Source of the DNA: Thalassovita aquimarina
GTDB lineage: Bacteria; Pseudomonadota; Alphaproteobacteria; Rhodobacterales; Rhodobacteraceae
NCBI RefSeq assembly: GCF_018219815.1
Contig: NZ_JADMKU010000001.1
Location: forward strand, 62,001 to 126,000
DNA: 64,000 nucleotides
Direction of reading: 5' to 3'
Positions within the stretch are counted from its first letter, which is position 1. The number at the start of each line of letters is the position of its first letter. Under the pieces are notes generated by a model that was given only the letters and a program-made list of their open reading frames with translations, was not told the DNA's origin and did no database searches. This document shows, piece by piece, positions 8,298 to 17,089 of this stretch. The position numbers were made by a program, and so were the translations under genes.

Positions 8298-9788
8298 TTA
8301 GTACCCGTCGTCGGCCACCCCTTGTTGCCAGGGTTTGACCAGGTTGCCGAAGCGGGTGAACTGCGCCTCGAAGGCTAGTTCGACCGTGCCGATGGGGCCG
8401 TGACGTTGCTTGCCGACGATCACCTCGGCCTTGGCGTGCAGCCGTTCCATCGCGGCCTTCCATTCTTCCATCTTTTCCAGTTCGTGATCGCCTGGTTTTT
8501 CGCGTTCCTTGTAATATTCCTCGCGGAACACGAACATCACCACGTCGGCATCCTGTTCGATCGATCCCGATTCCCGCAGGTCCGACAGTTGCGGCCGCTT
8601 GTCGTCGCGCTGTTCCACCTGGCGGCTGAGCTGCGACAGCGCGATCACCGGGATGTTCAGTTCTTTCGCGATCGCCTTCATCCCCATCGAAATCTCGCCG
8701 ATTTCGTTCACGCGGTTGTCCGACATGCCGCGGCAAAGCTGCAGGTAGTCGATGATCACCAGGTCGAGCCCGTGGGTCCGCTTCAGCCGCCGCGCCCGCG
8801 CGGCCAGCTGCGAAATCGGCAGCGCCGGGGTGTCGTCGATGAACAGGGGGCAGGATTCAAGATCCTTCGCCGCCTGCACGAAGCGGCGGAACTCCTCTTC
8901 GGTCATGTCGCCCTGGCGGATCTTGTGCGACGAGATTTCCGAAGCCTCGGCCAGGACCCGGCCGGCCAGCTGTTCGGCGCTCATTTCCAGCGAAAAGAAC
9001 CCGACCACGCCACCGTCGACGGCGCCTTCGGTGCCGTCATGTCTCAATCCGCGCTTATAGGCCTTGGCGACGTTGAAGGCGATGTTGGTCGCCAGAGAGG
9101 TCTTGCCCATCGAAGGACGTCCCGCGAGGATCAGAAGGTCGGACGGGTGCAGGCCGCCCAGCTGCTTGTCGAGATCGGCCAGACCGGTCGAGATCCCTGC
9201 CATGCCTCCGCCACGTTGGTATGCTTCGTTGGTGACGTTGACGGCCTCGGTGACGGCCTTGAGGAAGGATTTGAACCCCGACTCGGTCTGACCCTGCTCG
9301 GACAGCTGGTAGAGTTTCTGCTCGGCCTCTACGATCTGTTCTTTCGGTTCACTGCTGACATCGACCTGACGGGCCTTGTCAGCAATGTCTTGGCCCAGCC
9401 GCATCAATTCGCGCCGGATCGCGAAATCGTAGATCATCTGGGCGTAATCGCGCACCGCGAAGGCGGAAATGGACGCGCCCGCCAGGCGCGCAAGATAGGC
9501 CGGCCCGCCCAGTTCCTTCAGCCCCTCGTCATCCTCGAGGAACGCCTTCAGCGTGACCGGGGTGGCGAGGTTGTTCTTTGCGATACGTGCCGCGGCCACT
9601 TCGTAGATCCGCTTGTGCACCGGTTCATAGAAATGTTCCGCCGTGATGATCGAGGCGACTTTGTCATAGACGTCGTTATTGGTCAGGATCGCGCCCAGCA
9701 ACTGCTGCTCGGCCTCGATCGAATGCGGCATCGGATCGCCGTCTTCCTGTTCGCTTTCGCCGGTTTGAATCTTTGCGATTTCGTTCAT
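8298..9788 (-). CDS. dnaB: Replicative DNA helicase DnaB
   Basis: 496 residues. The N-terminal DnaB domain starts with PHSIEAEQQLLGAILTNNDVYD (about 18-39, shortened here to its recognisable core EAEQQLLGAIL). The C-terminal RecA-like domain has Walker A GRPSMGKTS near 220, LEMSAEQLAGR, Walker B IIDYLQL, and SQLSRQVEQR near 390. It is the hexameric replication-fork helicase. The start at 9788 (MNEIAKIQTG) was preferred to an 18-codon upstream extension because the family N-terminus begins shortly after it. Gene stands between pyrE and alr on the same strand with gaps of about 170-210 bases, so separate transcription is likely. Confidence 0.96.
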   Translation of the reverse strand: MNEIAKIQTGESEQEDGDPMPHSIEAEQQLLGAILTNNDVYDKVASIITAEHFYEPVHKRIYEVAAARIAKNNLATPVTLKAFLEDDEGLKELGGPAYLARLAGASISAFAVRDYAQMIYDFAIRRELMRLGQDIADKARQVDVSSEPKEQIVEAEQKLYQLSEQGQTESGFKSFLKAVTEAVNVTNEAYQRGGGMAGISTGLADLDKQLGGLHPSDLLILAGRPSMGKTSLATNIAFNVAKAYKRGLRHDGTEGAVDGGVVGFFSLEMSAEQLAGRVLAEASEISSHKIRQGDMTEEEFRRFVQAAKDLESCPLFIDDTPALPISQLAARARRLKRTHGLDLVIIDYLQLCRGMSDNRVNEIGEISMGMKAIAKELNIPVIALSQLSRQVEQRDDKRPQLSDLRESGSIEQDADVVMFVFREEYYKEREKPGDHELEKMEEWKAAMERLHAKAEVIVGKQRHGPIGTVELAFEAQFTRFGNLVKPWQQGVADDGY

Positions 9789-9895
9789 GTTTTTCACTGT
9801 CCCCCGGTGGGATCGGGTTCTAACCCAAGCGCCTCTCTCCACGCAAATTGTATAAGCTGTGGAACGCCTGTGGATATTTTTGCTGCATTATGCCT

Positions 9896-9967
9896 CCACC
9901 GGATATTGCTCGCCGCATCCATGCGGCGTCAATATCTGGTGGATGATCATGCCGATTTCGGCATGGT
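9896..9967. repeat. Two nested/tandem palindromes between pyrE and dnaB
   Basis: CCACCGGATATTG (9896-9908) pairs with CAATATCTGGTGG (9930-9942), one mismatch in 13. Inside it GCCGCAT (9912-9918) pairs perfectly with ATGCGGC (9921-9927). Next to it ATGCCGA (9949-9955) pairs with TCGGCAT (9958-9964). No T-run follows on either strand, so this is not a standard terminator, though RNA from pyrE would fold here. Origin unknown. Confidence 0.55.
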
Positions 9968-10000
9968 CTTGCTGCCTGAATTTTAGTCTGTTGAGCGCGT

Positions 10001-10681
10001 TCAGCCCTGCTTGCGGGCCTCTTGCCAGGTGCGCGGATCGTTCAGGAACGACTCGACCTCGGTCAGGGTTTCCTCATCGAACGCCTGCTGTGCCTTGGCC
10101 TCTGCCAGCACATCCCACCAGGTGCACAGGTGGTGCAGCTGTACGCCGTGATCGCCCAGCGTCTTGGTGGTTTCGGGGAAGATGTCATAGTAGAAGATCA
10201 CCGCGGTGTGGCCGCAGCTCGCCCCGGTGTCGCGGATCGCGTCGACGAAGCTCAGCTTGGAGCCGCCATCGGTGGTCAGGTCCTCGACCAGCAGCACCCG
10301 CTCGCCTTCGCTCATCGCGCCTTCGATCCGGGCGTTGCGGCCGTACCCTTTGGGTTTCTTGCGTACATAGGTCATCGGCAGCGCCATCCGTTCGGCCACC
10401 AGCGCGGCGAAAGGGATGCCGGCCGTTTCGCCGCCGGCGATATTGTCGAACGCTTCGAAGCCGGCGTCGCGCATCACCGTGACGGTCAGGAAATCCATCA
10501 GCGTCGAGCGGATGCGCGGGAAGGAAATCAGCTTGCGGCAGTCGATATAGCTGGGCGAGGGCAGGCCGGAGGCCAGCGTGTACGGTTCGCGGGTGTTGAA
10601 ATTCACCGCGCCGATTTCCAGCAGCATGCGGGCGGTCAGGCGGGCGATTTCTTCTTTCGGCGGAAAGGCGGAGGGGATCAT
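10001..10681 (-). CDS. pyrE: Orotate phosphoribosyltransferase
   Basis: 226 residues. The PRPP-binding loop reads [15 protein letters not shown] near 125-140, with the acidic pair ED expected for type I phosphoribosyltransferases. The catalytic loop lysines lie in [17 protein letters not shown] near 100-115. It makes orotidine 5'-phosphate in pyrimidine synthesis. Start ATG at 10681 follows a GAGGAAAA stretch. It lies 43 bases downstream of pyrC on the same strand, a typical alphaproteobacterial pyrC-pyrE pair. Confidence 0.95.
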   Translation of the reverse strand: MIPSAFPPKEEIARLTARMLLEIGAVNFNTREPYTLASGLPSPSYIDCRKLISFPRIRSTLMDFLTVTVMRDAGFEAFDNIAGGETAGIPFAALVAERMALPMTYVRKKPKGYGRNARIEGAMSEGERVLLVEDLTTDGGSKLSFVDAIRDTGASCGHTAVIFYYDIFPETTKTLGDHGVQLHHLCTWWDVLAEAKAQQAFDEETLTEVESFLNDPRTWQEARKQG

Positions 10682-10724
10682 CTATGTTTTCCTCGGGCGG
10701 CAGTATTAGCGGAACTGTGAAAGA

Positions 10725-11765
10725 TCAGGCGGTTTTCCAGAAGACCGGGAAGCCCGGATCGAAGACGGTCACGGGCCCGTCGGCGGTGTCGATCTTGGCG
10801 GGGAAGGCCACCGGCGCGTTCTGTTTGACCAGGGTGAGCGTGTCGCTGTTTTCGGCCAAGCGGTAGAAGGCGGGGCCGTGTTTCGAGGCGAAGCCTTCCA
10901 GCTTGTCGAGCGCGCCTTCCTCCTCGAACACATGCGCCAACAGCGGCATCGTGTTGGTGGCGGTGAAGCAGCCGGCACAGCCGCAGGCGGTTTCCTTGTT
11001 GGCGTCCGTATGCGGGGCACTGTCGGTGCCAAGGAAAAACCGTTCGTCGCCGCTGGTCGCGGCGTCGCGCAGGGCCAGGCGGTGTTCTTCGCGCTTGGCC
11101 ACCGGCAGGCAGTAATAATGCGGCTTGATGCCGCCGACCAGGATATGGTTGCGGTTGATAATCAGGTGGTGCGTCGTGATGGTGGCGCCCAGATCACGGT
11201 CATTGGCGCGCACGTATTCGACGCCGTCCCTGGTGGTGATATGCTCCATCACCACACGCAGCCCCGGCGTTGCCCGGCGCACCGGGTCGAGAACCCGGTC
11301 GATGAACACCGCCTCGCGGTCGAAGATGTCGATGTCGTTATCGGTCACCTCGCCATGCACGCACAGCGTCAGGCCGATCTCGGCCATCTTTTCCAGCACG
11401 CCGCGCACCTTGTCGAAATCGCGCACGCCGCTGGCCGAATTGGTGGTGGCGCCGGCCGGGTAGAGCTTCACCGCCTTGATCAGGCCGCTGGCATGGGCGG
11501 CGGCGACGTCCGCGGGATCGGTATCCTCGGTCAGGTAGAGCGTCATCAGCGGCTCGAACGCCATGCCCTCGGGCAGCGCCGCCATGATCCGGTCGCGATA
11601 GGCCGCGGCCTGCGCCCCGGTCACCACCGGCGGCACGAGGTTGGGCATGATGATCGCGCGGGCGAAATCACGGGCGGTTTCGGGCAGCACGGCACTGAGC
11701 ATCGCGCCATCGCGCAGATGCAGGTGCCAGTCATCGGGGCGGGTCAGGGTGATCGAGGTGCTCAT
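10725..11765 (-). CDS. pyrC: Dihydroorotase (type II)
   Basis: 346 residues. Metal-binding [12 protein letters not shown] at about 8-19 supplies the H-x-H pair. A carboxylated-lysine candidate is in AVKLYPAG near 100, further histidines in CVHGEV and VMEHITT, and the catalytic aspartate in GTDSAPHT near 250. It cyclises carbamoyl-aspartate. I use the ATG at 11765; six further upstream codons are open. Length and motifs fit the E. coli-like single-domain type rather than the multifunctional type. Confidence 0.95.
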   Translation of the reverse strand: MSTSITLTRPDDWHLHLRDGAMLSAVLPETARDFARAIIMPNLVPPVVTGAQAAAYRDRIMAALPEGMAFEPLMTLYLTEDTDPADVAAAHASGLIKAVKLYPAGATTNSASGVRDFDKVRGVLEKMAEIGLTLCVHGEVTDNDIDIFDREAVFIDRVLDPVRRATPGLRVVMEHITTRDGVEYVRANDRDLGATITTHHLIINRNHILVGGIKPHYYCLPVAKREEHRLALRDAATSGDERFFLGTDSAPHTDANKETACGCAGCFTATNTMPLLAHVFEEEGALDKLEGFASKHGPAFYRLAENSDTLTLVKQNAPVAFPAKIDTADGPVTVFDPGFPVFWKTA

Positions 11766-11816
11766 TCCCCAGCGATTACACAATCGCGGGGGCGTATGCC
11801 AGTACCGAAAGGCAAA

Positions 11817-12776
11817 TCAATGGCGTTTCGGCGGGATCCGGATCGCGCCCTCGGCCGCGGCCTTTTCCAGCGCGTCGAGCCGCCGCTTGATCCGCGGCGC
11901 CTTCATCCGGGCAACCACGTTGCGGCAGATCATCGTCGCCAGCCAAGGCCGGTCGGCCACGTCCATCCGTGCGATCAGCCCACGCAGGTAGGGCGGGTGT
12001 TCGCGCCGGGCGCGGTACAGTTCGGCAAAGAGGGTCTCGTCAAGGCGTTCCTCGCCGGCCGCCTGCAGGATCGGGAACAGGATTTCCATCGCGATCAGTT
12101 CCGATTGCAGCGCATCGCCCATGTTTGGCATCCGCAACTTGGTCACGTTGCTGCGGGTGAACAGGGCCGCATGCATCGCGTCCAGATCCTCGCGCGGATC
12201 GTAGATCACGAACCCCTGCTTGGCAGCATCCAGCATGTCGGGGGCATAGCCGAACCGGTCGGTGAAGGAGGTCCGGCGCATCTCGACGAAGCGGTCGTCC
12301 CATTCGGTCACCCTCGGGTCCAGCGTCGCCTGCGGCTGTACCGCCACCACGGTGGCGCCGGGAGCGGCCACCGAATAGGCCGCGGCGGCATAACCGCACG
12401 GGCCGGCGCCATAGAAAACCACGCGGTCGAAATCCTCGAAGAATCCGTCATCGATCAGGCGGTCGAAAAACCCATATATATTGCCATCGCGGAACCATGT
12501 GTCGCTGTCCGAGACCACCGCCAGGTGCGACCAACCGAGGGCGCGGGCGAAATCCCAGCCCATCGGCTGGGCGGTGTCGGACAGCGCCTGTATGCCCTGG
12601 ATCGATTCGAATGTGACCAGCAGGATCGGGCCTTCATCGACGAAACCGGCGACATGGCGCTCACCCAGCGGCTGGAAAAAACCGGTTTCCTCGGTGATCT
12701 CGATGAAGTCCTTCAGCCATTCCGCCTTCTTCGTCCCGTTCAGCGGGGTATCCAGAGGATTGGGGGCATCAAGCAT
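11817..12776 (-). CDS. Alpha/beta-hydrolase-like protein with Cys in the nucleophile-elbow position; function unknown
   Basis: 319 residues, no signal peptide or membrane helix. The segment RVVFYGAGPCGYAAAAYSV near 140-158 is laid out like a strand-nucleophile elbow-helix (G-x-x-x-G-Y) of alpha/beta hydrolases, followed by ATVVAVQPQATLDPRVTEWD, similar to the PQ-x-S/T-L-D-P stretch in hydrolase-like proteins next to polysaccharide genes. The usual serine is cysteine. Relatives in Rhodobacteraceae are, as I recall, often labelled phosphoadenosine phosphosulfate reductase, but no PAPS-reductase signature is visible. The ATG at 12776 has GAGGAAAG in front. It follows the glycosyltransferase/sulfotransferase operon on the same strand, suggesting a role in the same glycan pathway (inference). 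Confidence 0.6.
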   Translation of the reverse strand: MLDAPNPLDTPLNGTKKAEWLKDFIEITEETGFFQPLGERHVAGFVDEGPILLVTFESIQGIQALSDTAQPMGWDFARALGWSHLAVVSDSDTWFRDGNIYGFFDRLIDDGFFEDFDRVVFYGAGPCGYAAAAYSVAAPGATVVAVQPQATLDPRVTEWDDRFVEMRRTSFTDRFGYAPDMLDAAKQGFVIYDPREDLDAMHAALFTRSNVTKLRMPNMGDALQSELIAMEILFPILQAAGEERLDETLFAELYRARREHPPYLRGLIARMDVADRPWLATMICRNVVARMKAPRIKRRLDALEKAAAEGAIRIPPKRH

Positions 12777-12911
12777 GTCACTCTTTCCTCAACTTTTTCC
12801 GTGCCGCGGGGGCACGTTGTCTTTTGGCTGAAGCTAAGGGCGCTTTGGGGCGAAAATGCGGAAAATCCGGGGGGAGTTCTGGACAAGCGGGCTGGCCGCG
12901 CGCGTGACCCG

Positions 12912-12942
12912 CTTTTTCTTGGCGTAAATACCCCCGCCGGAG
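12912..12942 (-). repeat. Modular palindromic intergenic element, copy B (core only)
   Basis: On the minus strand the core reads GGGGGTATTTACGCCAAG followed by AAAAAG, close to the other four copies. The G5C hairpin seen upstream of the core in other copies is not evident here. It lies between the last glycosyltransferase gene and the alpha/beta-hydrolase-like gene and points to the latter, about 136 bases before its start. Confidence 0.55.
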
Positions 12943-13010
12943 GCAATCCCGAGGCGCAGGCTGTAGGCCGGAGCCGAGACAAGACTGCGCGCCGAAGGCG
13001 CACAATCGGA

Positions 13011-14060
13011 TCACTGCTGCCGCGTCTTGCGGCCCAGATTGGCGAAATGGGTCAGGAACCGGGCGGCATCCTTGGACAGGGGGCGCGACGGCGGCGTGGT
13101 CAGAAGCCGCCCGAACAGCGCGCGGTAGGATTCCAGCAGCATCAGTTCCTCAAACCGAGCCTTGCGCCACGTCACAGCTTCGCCATGCAGCCGGGCCAAT
13201 TCGGGATCGGCCATCAGCCGGTCCAGTTCGGTCCGCATCGGCCCCGACAGCGCCTGGATCGTTCGGTCTTCGTCGCCGTTGAAGTTCCGCTCCACCCAGT
13301 AATCCAGGTCCAGCATCTGGTCGGAATGCACCGCGCGGCCCCGGTCGGCCTTGAGAACGAAGCTTTCCATCGCGCCAAGCGCGTAGTGGTTCAGCTGCGC
13401 CAGCGCGTAATTCGATTGGCCGAAATTGGAAAAGATCCTCGTCCCGGCGAATTTGCGATTCAGTTCCCGACCTTCGCCATCGAACCAGCGGGACTGCCCA
13501 ATTCGTACCGGATCGGGCTGGCGCGGGCGGTGCACGCCCAGTTTCCCGTAGGTGCCGTCATTGCGATAGAGCGTCTTGAACATCGCCGCGCGCCATGGCC
13601 AGTGCATCACCGCCGGCGCGGCGCGCTGGAAGGTTTCGGTGACCGGCTTGTCTTCGTACCGCACGATCCCGGCATTTCCGAACAAACGCCATGTCAGGGT
13701 GATCGCGGTCGCCTGCGGCAAGGCTTCGATCAGATCGGTGACGGTATGCGCACCGCAATGGATATTGACGAATTCATCCACGTCCAGCGTCATCGCCCAG
13801 TCGGCCTTGGCCAGCAGGGCATGTTTCTCGGCCAGCTTGTAGGCGGTGAACTGGATGCCGCCCTTGCCGTATGGCCCGTCATTGCGGACGTGGGTGATCA
13901 GCCCCATCTCGTCCAGCCGGTCCAGCATCCTGTCGGTGCCGTCCTGGCAATCGTTTGAAAACACCAGGAAATCGGTGAACCCCGCCGCCCGGTGATGGGC
14001 CAGCCATTCCAGCAGGAAGGCGCCTTCGTTACGCACGGTGAGGATGGCGAGAATGTTCAA
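13011..14060 (-). CDS. Family 2-type glycosyltransferase (GT paralogue C)
   Basis: 349 residues starting MNILAILTVRNEGAFLLEW. Motifs shared with the two other glycosyltransferases here: VRNEG-x-FLLEW at 9-20, FSNDCQDGTD near 35, DWAMTLDVDEFVNIHCG near 87-103 (DVDEF replacing the classical DxD) and LNHYALGAMESFVLK near 225. These mark the PF13704-like group of family 2 transferases. The first codon is a TTG (14058-14060), with GGAAAG seven bases in front, only three bases after the stop of the fusion gene upstream; a TTG start is therefore inferred. Acceptor and sugar donor unknown; probably cytoplasmic. Confidence 0.8.
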   Translation of the reverse strand: MNILAILTVRNEGAFLLEWLAHHRAAGFTDFLVFSNDCQDGTDRMLDRLDEMGLITHVRNDGPYGKGGIQFTAYKLAEKHALLAKADWAMTLDVDEFVNIHCGAHTVTDLIEALPQATAITLTWRLFGNAGIVRYEDKPVTETFQRAAPAVMHWPWRAAMFKTLYRNDGTYGKLGVHRPRQPDPVRIGQSRWFDGEGRELNRKFAGTRIFSNFGQSNYALAQLNHYALGAMESFVLKADRGRAVHSDQMLDLDYWVERNFNGDEDRTIQALSGPMRTELDRLMADPELARLHGEAVTWRKARFEELMLLESYRALFGRLLTTPPSRPLSKDAARFLTHFANLGRKTRQQ

Positions 14061-14063
14061 ACG

Positions 14064-16439
14064 TCAGCTTTCCATGTCGAGCGCCAGCGCATAGGCGACG
14101 CGTTCGGTTTCATCGAGCTTGAGGGTCAGGGCCTGCTGGTACAGGTCCTCGAATTCCGGAATCTGATGCAGTTCGGCGGCCTTGGCCCGGTGCCAGTCGA
14201 ATCCCTTACGGTGCCAGTCGCGCAAGCTATCGTCCGACATCAGCCGGTCATATTCGGCCCGCATCCGGGGCAGGTTGCGTTTGATCGTGACGTCCTTGAA
14301 ATCCGACCAGTCCATGCGGATCCAGTAATTCAGCCCGATCGAGCGGTCGACATGCAGGGCACGGCCGCGCTGGCGCTTGACCAGATAGCTTTCGGCGCTG
14401 CGCAGTGCGTAGTGGTTGAGCTGAATGAGGTCGTAACCGATGGTCTTCTTGGAATTGCGCCAGCCCTTTTCGGCGGCCTCGCGGGTCATGTCCTGACCCG
14501 ATCCGTTGACCCATTTCACCTCTGGCTTGAACGCATCGCGCAGCTTGTTGGGGCGGTGGCAGCTGATCTTCTCATAGGCGCCAATATTGCGGAACATCGT
14601 CTTGAAGCCCCAGACCGTGTGCGGCTTGGGGCAGAATTTCGGTGCGCAGCGGTCGAACTGGTCGATCACGAAACGGTCTTCCAGCCGGGTCACGCCGTTA
14701 TGGCCGAACAGCCGCCAGGTCATCGCCACGTTGGTCGCATCGTCGATCCGGTCGAAGAAATCAGGCAGGGTGCCATTGCCGCAGCGGATGTTCATGAATT
14801 CGTCCACGTCGATATGGGCGATCCAGTCGGCGTTTTGCAGAACGGATTCCTTCAGTGCCTGATTGAGCGCGTGCTGCTGCGGTGAATTGCCCTTCCACTC
14901 GTCGTTGTTGCGGTGCTGTACGACACCCATTTCCTGCAGCCGGTCGAGGATTTCGCTGGTCCCGTCGGTGCAATCGTTGGTGTAGATCAGGAAATTGTCG
15001 ACCCCGATGGCGCGGTGATAGGCAACCCATTCGAGAATATAGGGCGCTTCGTTCTTCATGCAGCCGACGATCAGGGTGCCGGTGCTGCCATCGGGCAGGG
15101 CGCGCGGTTCGATCGCCGGGTAGGGGGCGGCAAGCTGTTCCTCATCCACCATTCCCAGACGGTTATGCGGTTTGAAGGACGATGCCAGCAGTTTTTCGTA
15201 ATTCTTCACCGCCAGCGGCGTCATGATCCGGCGCGCGCTGTCCGACAGCCCGTCTTTCGGGGCTTGCTCTGCCGCGGCCACTTGCGGCGCGGGCGTGCCA
15301 TTCAGCCGGGCGATATCGGCGGCCTTGGTCTTGCGGTCTTCCTGCGTCGCCTTGTCGATCCGCCAAAGGAAGGCCAGCAGGTACTGCGTTGCGCGGAAGC
15401 CTTTTGTCGGGTCGGCTTCCTGCCAGTCGGGCAGCGGGGCATCGGGGGTCAGGCAGGCATCGGTCAGGGCCGGGTGGGCCGCAAGCAGGGCCCGGTTCGC
15501 GGCGGCGAAACCCTGCGATATCGGTGACAGCGATCCTGGCGAGATGACCGGGCCGGGAACGGCAATCTCGCCCATGAACTTGCGCCAGAGCTGCCGGTTG
15601 ATGATCCGGTCCGATTTCTTCAGCAGGTCGAGGAAAACCTCGTTCATAAGCCGCCCGCGGGTCAGCCAGGCCGCCGAAGGTTGCATCGGCGGCGTTGCCG
15701 TCGCCGCCCGCCCGATACTGCCGTCGATATCGAACATCACGCGGATTTCATCGGTGGCCGCCTCGGAATAGAACAGCGCCTCGTCATAAGGGCGGCAACT
15801 GACCGAACCCGGCCCGAACACCGCTTCCCACTCCGCTTGCAAGCGCGGGTAATCCAACCAGAAAGCCGGGCACTGGGTTTCCTGGAACTGGCCGTTCTGC
15901 GGCACGATTTCGTGGCCATCGAGCAGCGCATCGTCCCACCAATCCGCGGTCCCTGCCATGTCCATTTCCATGTCCAGCGACGTCGCCCGCCCGGCCAGAA
16001 CCTGCGCCGCGTAATGGCGCGCCAGCATCCGACCCTGTTCGTCGATATGCGCGATCACCCGGATGTCGCCCGACAGCGGCGCCAGCAGCGCCTTCAGCCG
16101 CTCGATCTCGGACCGGCGGGCTAGCGACCCGCCCAGTTGCGCCGCAGACAGGATCAGGGCTTCGGGCTGTTTCTCGGCCGCGTCGCGGATCAGGCTTTGC
16201 TGAACGTCGTTGAACAGCGCGGCCTGTTTTTCCGGCGCTATGAAGCCCCGGTTGAAGCGCAGGGGATCGATATGGTCGGGATCGGTCACCGCCATGTACA
16301 GCCGGGTATGGTTCTTCGGGCCCAGCCCGCGCGGGAACAGGTATCCCTTGCCCGCCAGTTGTTCGCGCTTGTCCGACAGGATGTCCTGCAGGCGCTCTGC
16401 CCCGGTCTGTTCCAGCCCGATATGCAGGTAGATGCGCAT
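14064..16439 (-). CDS. Fusion: degenerate sulfotransferase-like domain + family 2 glycosyltransferase (GT paralogue B)
   Basis: 791 residues. Residues 1 to about 300 start like a sulfotransferase (MRIYLHIGLEQTGAERLQ) and contain RPYDEALFYS, but the PAPS-loop lysine and hydroxyl residues (usual K-T-G-S/T) are replaced by Q-T-G-A. After a linker with alanine/proline-rich sequence (about 380-400), residues 455-791 are a full glycosyltransferase: VGCMKNEAPYILEWVAYHR, YTNDCTDGT, DWIAHIDVDEFMNIRCG, LNHYALRSAESYLVK. The start overlaps the upstream sulfotransferase stop by one base (TGATG), giving tight coupling. The fused domain may be a scaffold or a dead enzyme; its activity is doubtful from sequence. 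Confidence 0.75.
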   Translation of the reverse strand: MRIYLHIGLEQTGAERLQDILSDKREQLAGKGYLFPRGLGPKNHTRLYMAVTDPDHIDPLRFNRGFIAPEKQAALFNDVQQSLIRDAAEKQPEALILSAAQLGGSLARRSEIERLKALLAPLSGDIRVIAHIDEQGRMLARHYAAQVLAGRATSLDMEMDMAGTADWWDDALLDGHEIVPQNGQFQETQCPAFWLDYPRLQAEWEAVFGPGSVSCRPYDEALFYSEAATDEIRVMFDIDGSIGRAATATPPMQPSAAWLTRGRLMNEVFLDLLKKSDRIINRQLWRKFMGEIAVPGPVISPGSLSPISQGFAAANRALLAAHPALTDACLTPDAPLPDWQEADPTKGFRATQYLLAFLWRIDKATQEDRKTKAADIARLNGTPAPQVAAAEQAPKDGLSDSARRIMTPLAVKNYEKLLASSFKPHNRLGMVDEEQLAAPYPAIEPRALPDGSTGTLIVGCMKNEAPYILEWVAYHRAIGVDNFLIYTNDCTDGTSEILDRLQEMGVVQHRNNDEWKGNSPQQHALNQALKESVLQNADWIAHIDVDEFMNIRCGNGTLPDFFDRIDDATNVAMTWRLFGHNGVTRLEDRFVIDQFDRCAPKFCPKPHTVWGFKTMFRNIGAYEKISCHRPNKLRDAFKPEVKWVNGSGQDMTREAAEKGWRNSKKTIGYDLIQLNHYALRSAESYLVKRQRGRALHVDRSIGLNYWIRMDWSDFKDVTIKRNLPRMRAEYDRLMSDDSLRDWHRKGFDWHRAKAAELHQIPEFEDLYQQALTLKLDETERVAYALALDMES

Positions 16440-17089
16440 CAGGCGGCCTCCGGTCCGTCTGTGTTACGTTTCCTCTTCGGGCTCCGGTTTGCGCGGCCCC
16501 ACCATTTCAGTTCGATCCCCAGAAAGGCACCGATTTTCTGCGGCGCGGATTTGTCTGCCACATCGTATTCAAGGAAAACATCTTCGCCTTCGAACAGCTT
16601 GCGCATATGCGCGTGATGCGCCGCGATCCACTGCACCCGTTCATGCCCGGTTTCGCCATAGCCGCGCGGCAGCCCCGGAATGGCGTTCTGCGGCAACCGT
16701 TCCGCCCCAAGATTGGACCAGCGCAGCATGCTGTCGGAAATCGCCTTGGGATCGCGGTGCGACAGCAGGAATTTCGCCCCCGGATGGTGTTTTCGGATCG
16801 CCGCGATCAGCCCCCAGTCGGTCTGTGGCCACAAGCTCAGCCCCTCGCGCAGCACGTTGACTTCGGTGAAGGCGTCGAACTCGTCCATCAGCGCCAGCGG
16901 GTCGCCGGTATGGAAATAGCCGTCATACATCAACTTGCCGACGAAGGCCCCGTGCAGGTCCGCATTCTGGGTCTGGCGGCGGCGGATGCGGTAATCGGCG
17001 GTCTTCAGCCCGGCGATCTTCAACGCCCGCGCCAGCGTCGTGGTGCCCGATTTCGGCAGGCCGAGGTTGATCACGCGCAGCCGGCTCAT
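16439..17089 (-). CDS. Sulfotransferase family protein with intact PAPS loop
   Basis: 216 residues. LGLPKSGTTTLARALK at 9-24 is the 5'-phosphosulfate-binding loop with lysine and threonines in place. The 3'-phosphate-binding stretch is LLSHRDPKAISDSMLRW near 108-124. This resembles the PF17784-type sulfotransferase group. It would transfer sulfate from PAPS, most likely onto a saccharide given its neighbours. The C-terminus is basic (SPKRKRN). The start overlaps the glycosyltransferase upstream by four bases (ATGA) and its stop overlaps the fusion gene downstream by one base. No signal peptide; cytoplasmic or membrane-associated. Confidence 0.82.
   Translation of the reverse strand: MSRLRVINLGLPKSGTTTLARALKIAGLKTADYRIRRRQTQNADLHGAFVGKLMYDGYFHTGDPLALMDEFDAFTEVNVLREGLSLWPQTDWGLIAAIRKHHPGAKFLLSHRDPKAISDSMLRWSNLGAERLPQNAIPGLPRGYGETGHERVQWIAAHHAHMRKLFEGEDVFLEYDVADKSAPQKIGAFLGIELKWWGRANRSPKRKRNTDGPEAA

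Noticed and set aside
9900-9990. A possible short minus-strand peptide (MIIHQILTPHGC...) through the palindromes after pyrE
   Set aside because: No ribosome site, no family resemblance, and its sequence is explained by the palindrome arms.
10878-13958. A 1026-codon open frame on the plus strand
   Set aside because: It runs antisense through pyrC, the hydrolase-like gene and a glycosyltransferase. The translation is Arg/Gly/His/Gln-rich without domains, as expected for the antisense of GC-rich coding DNA.
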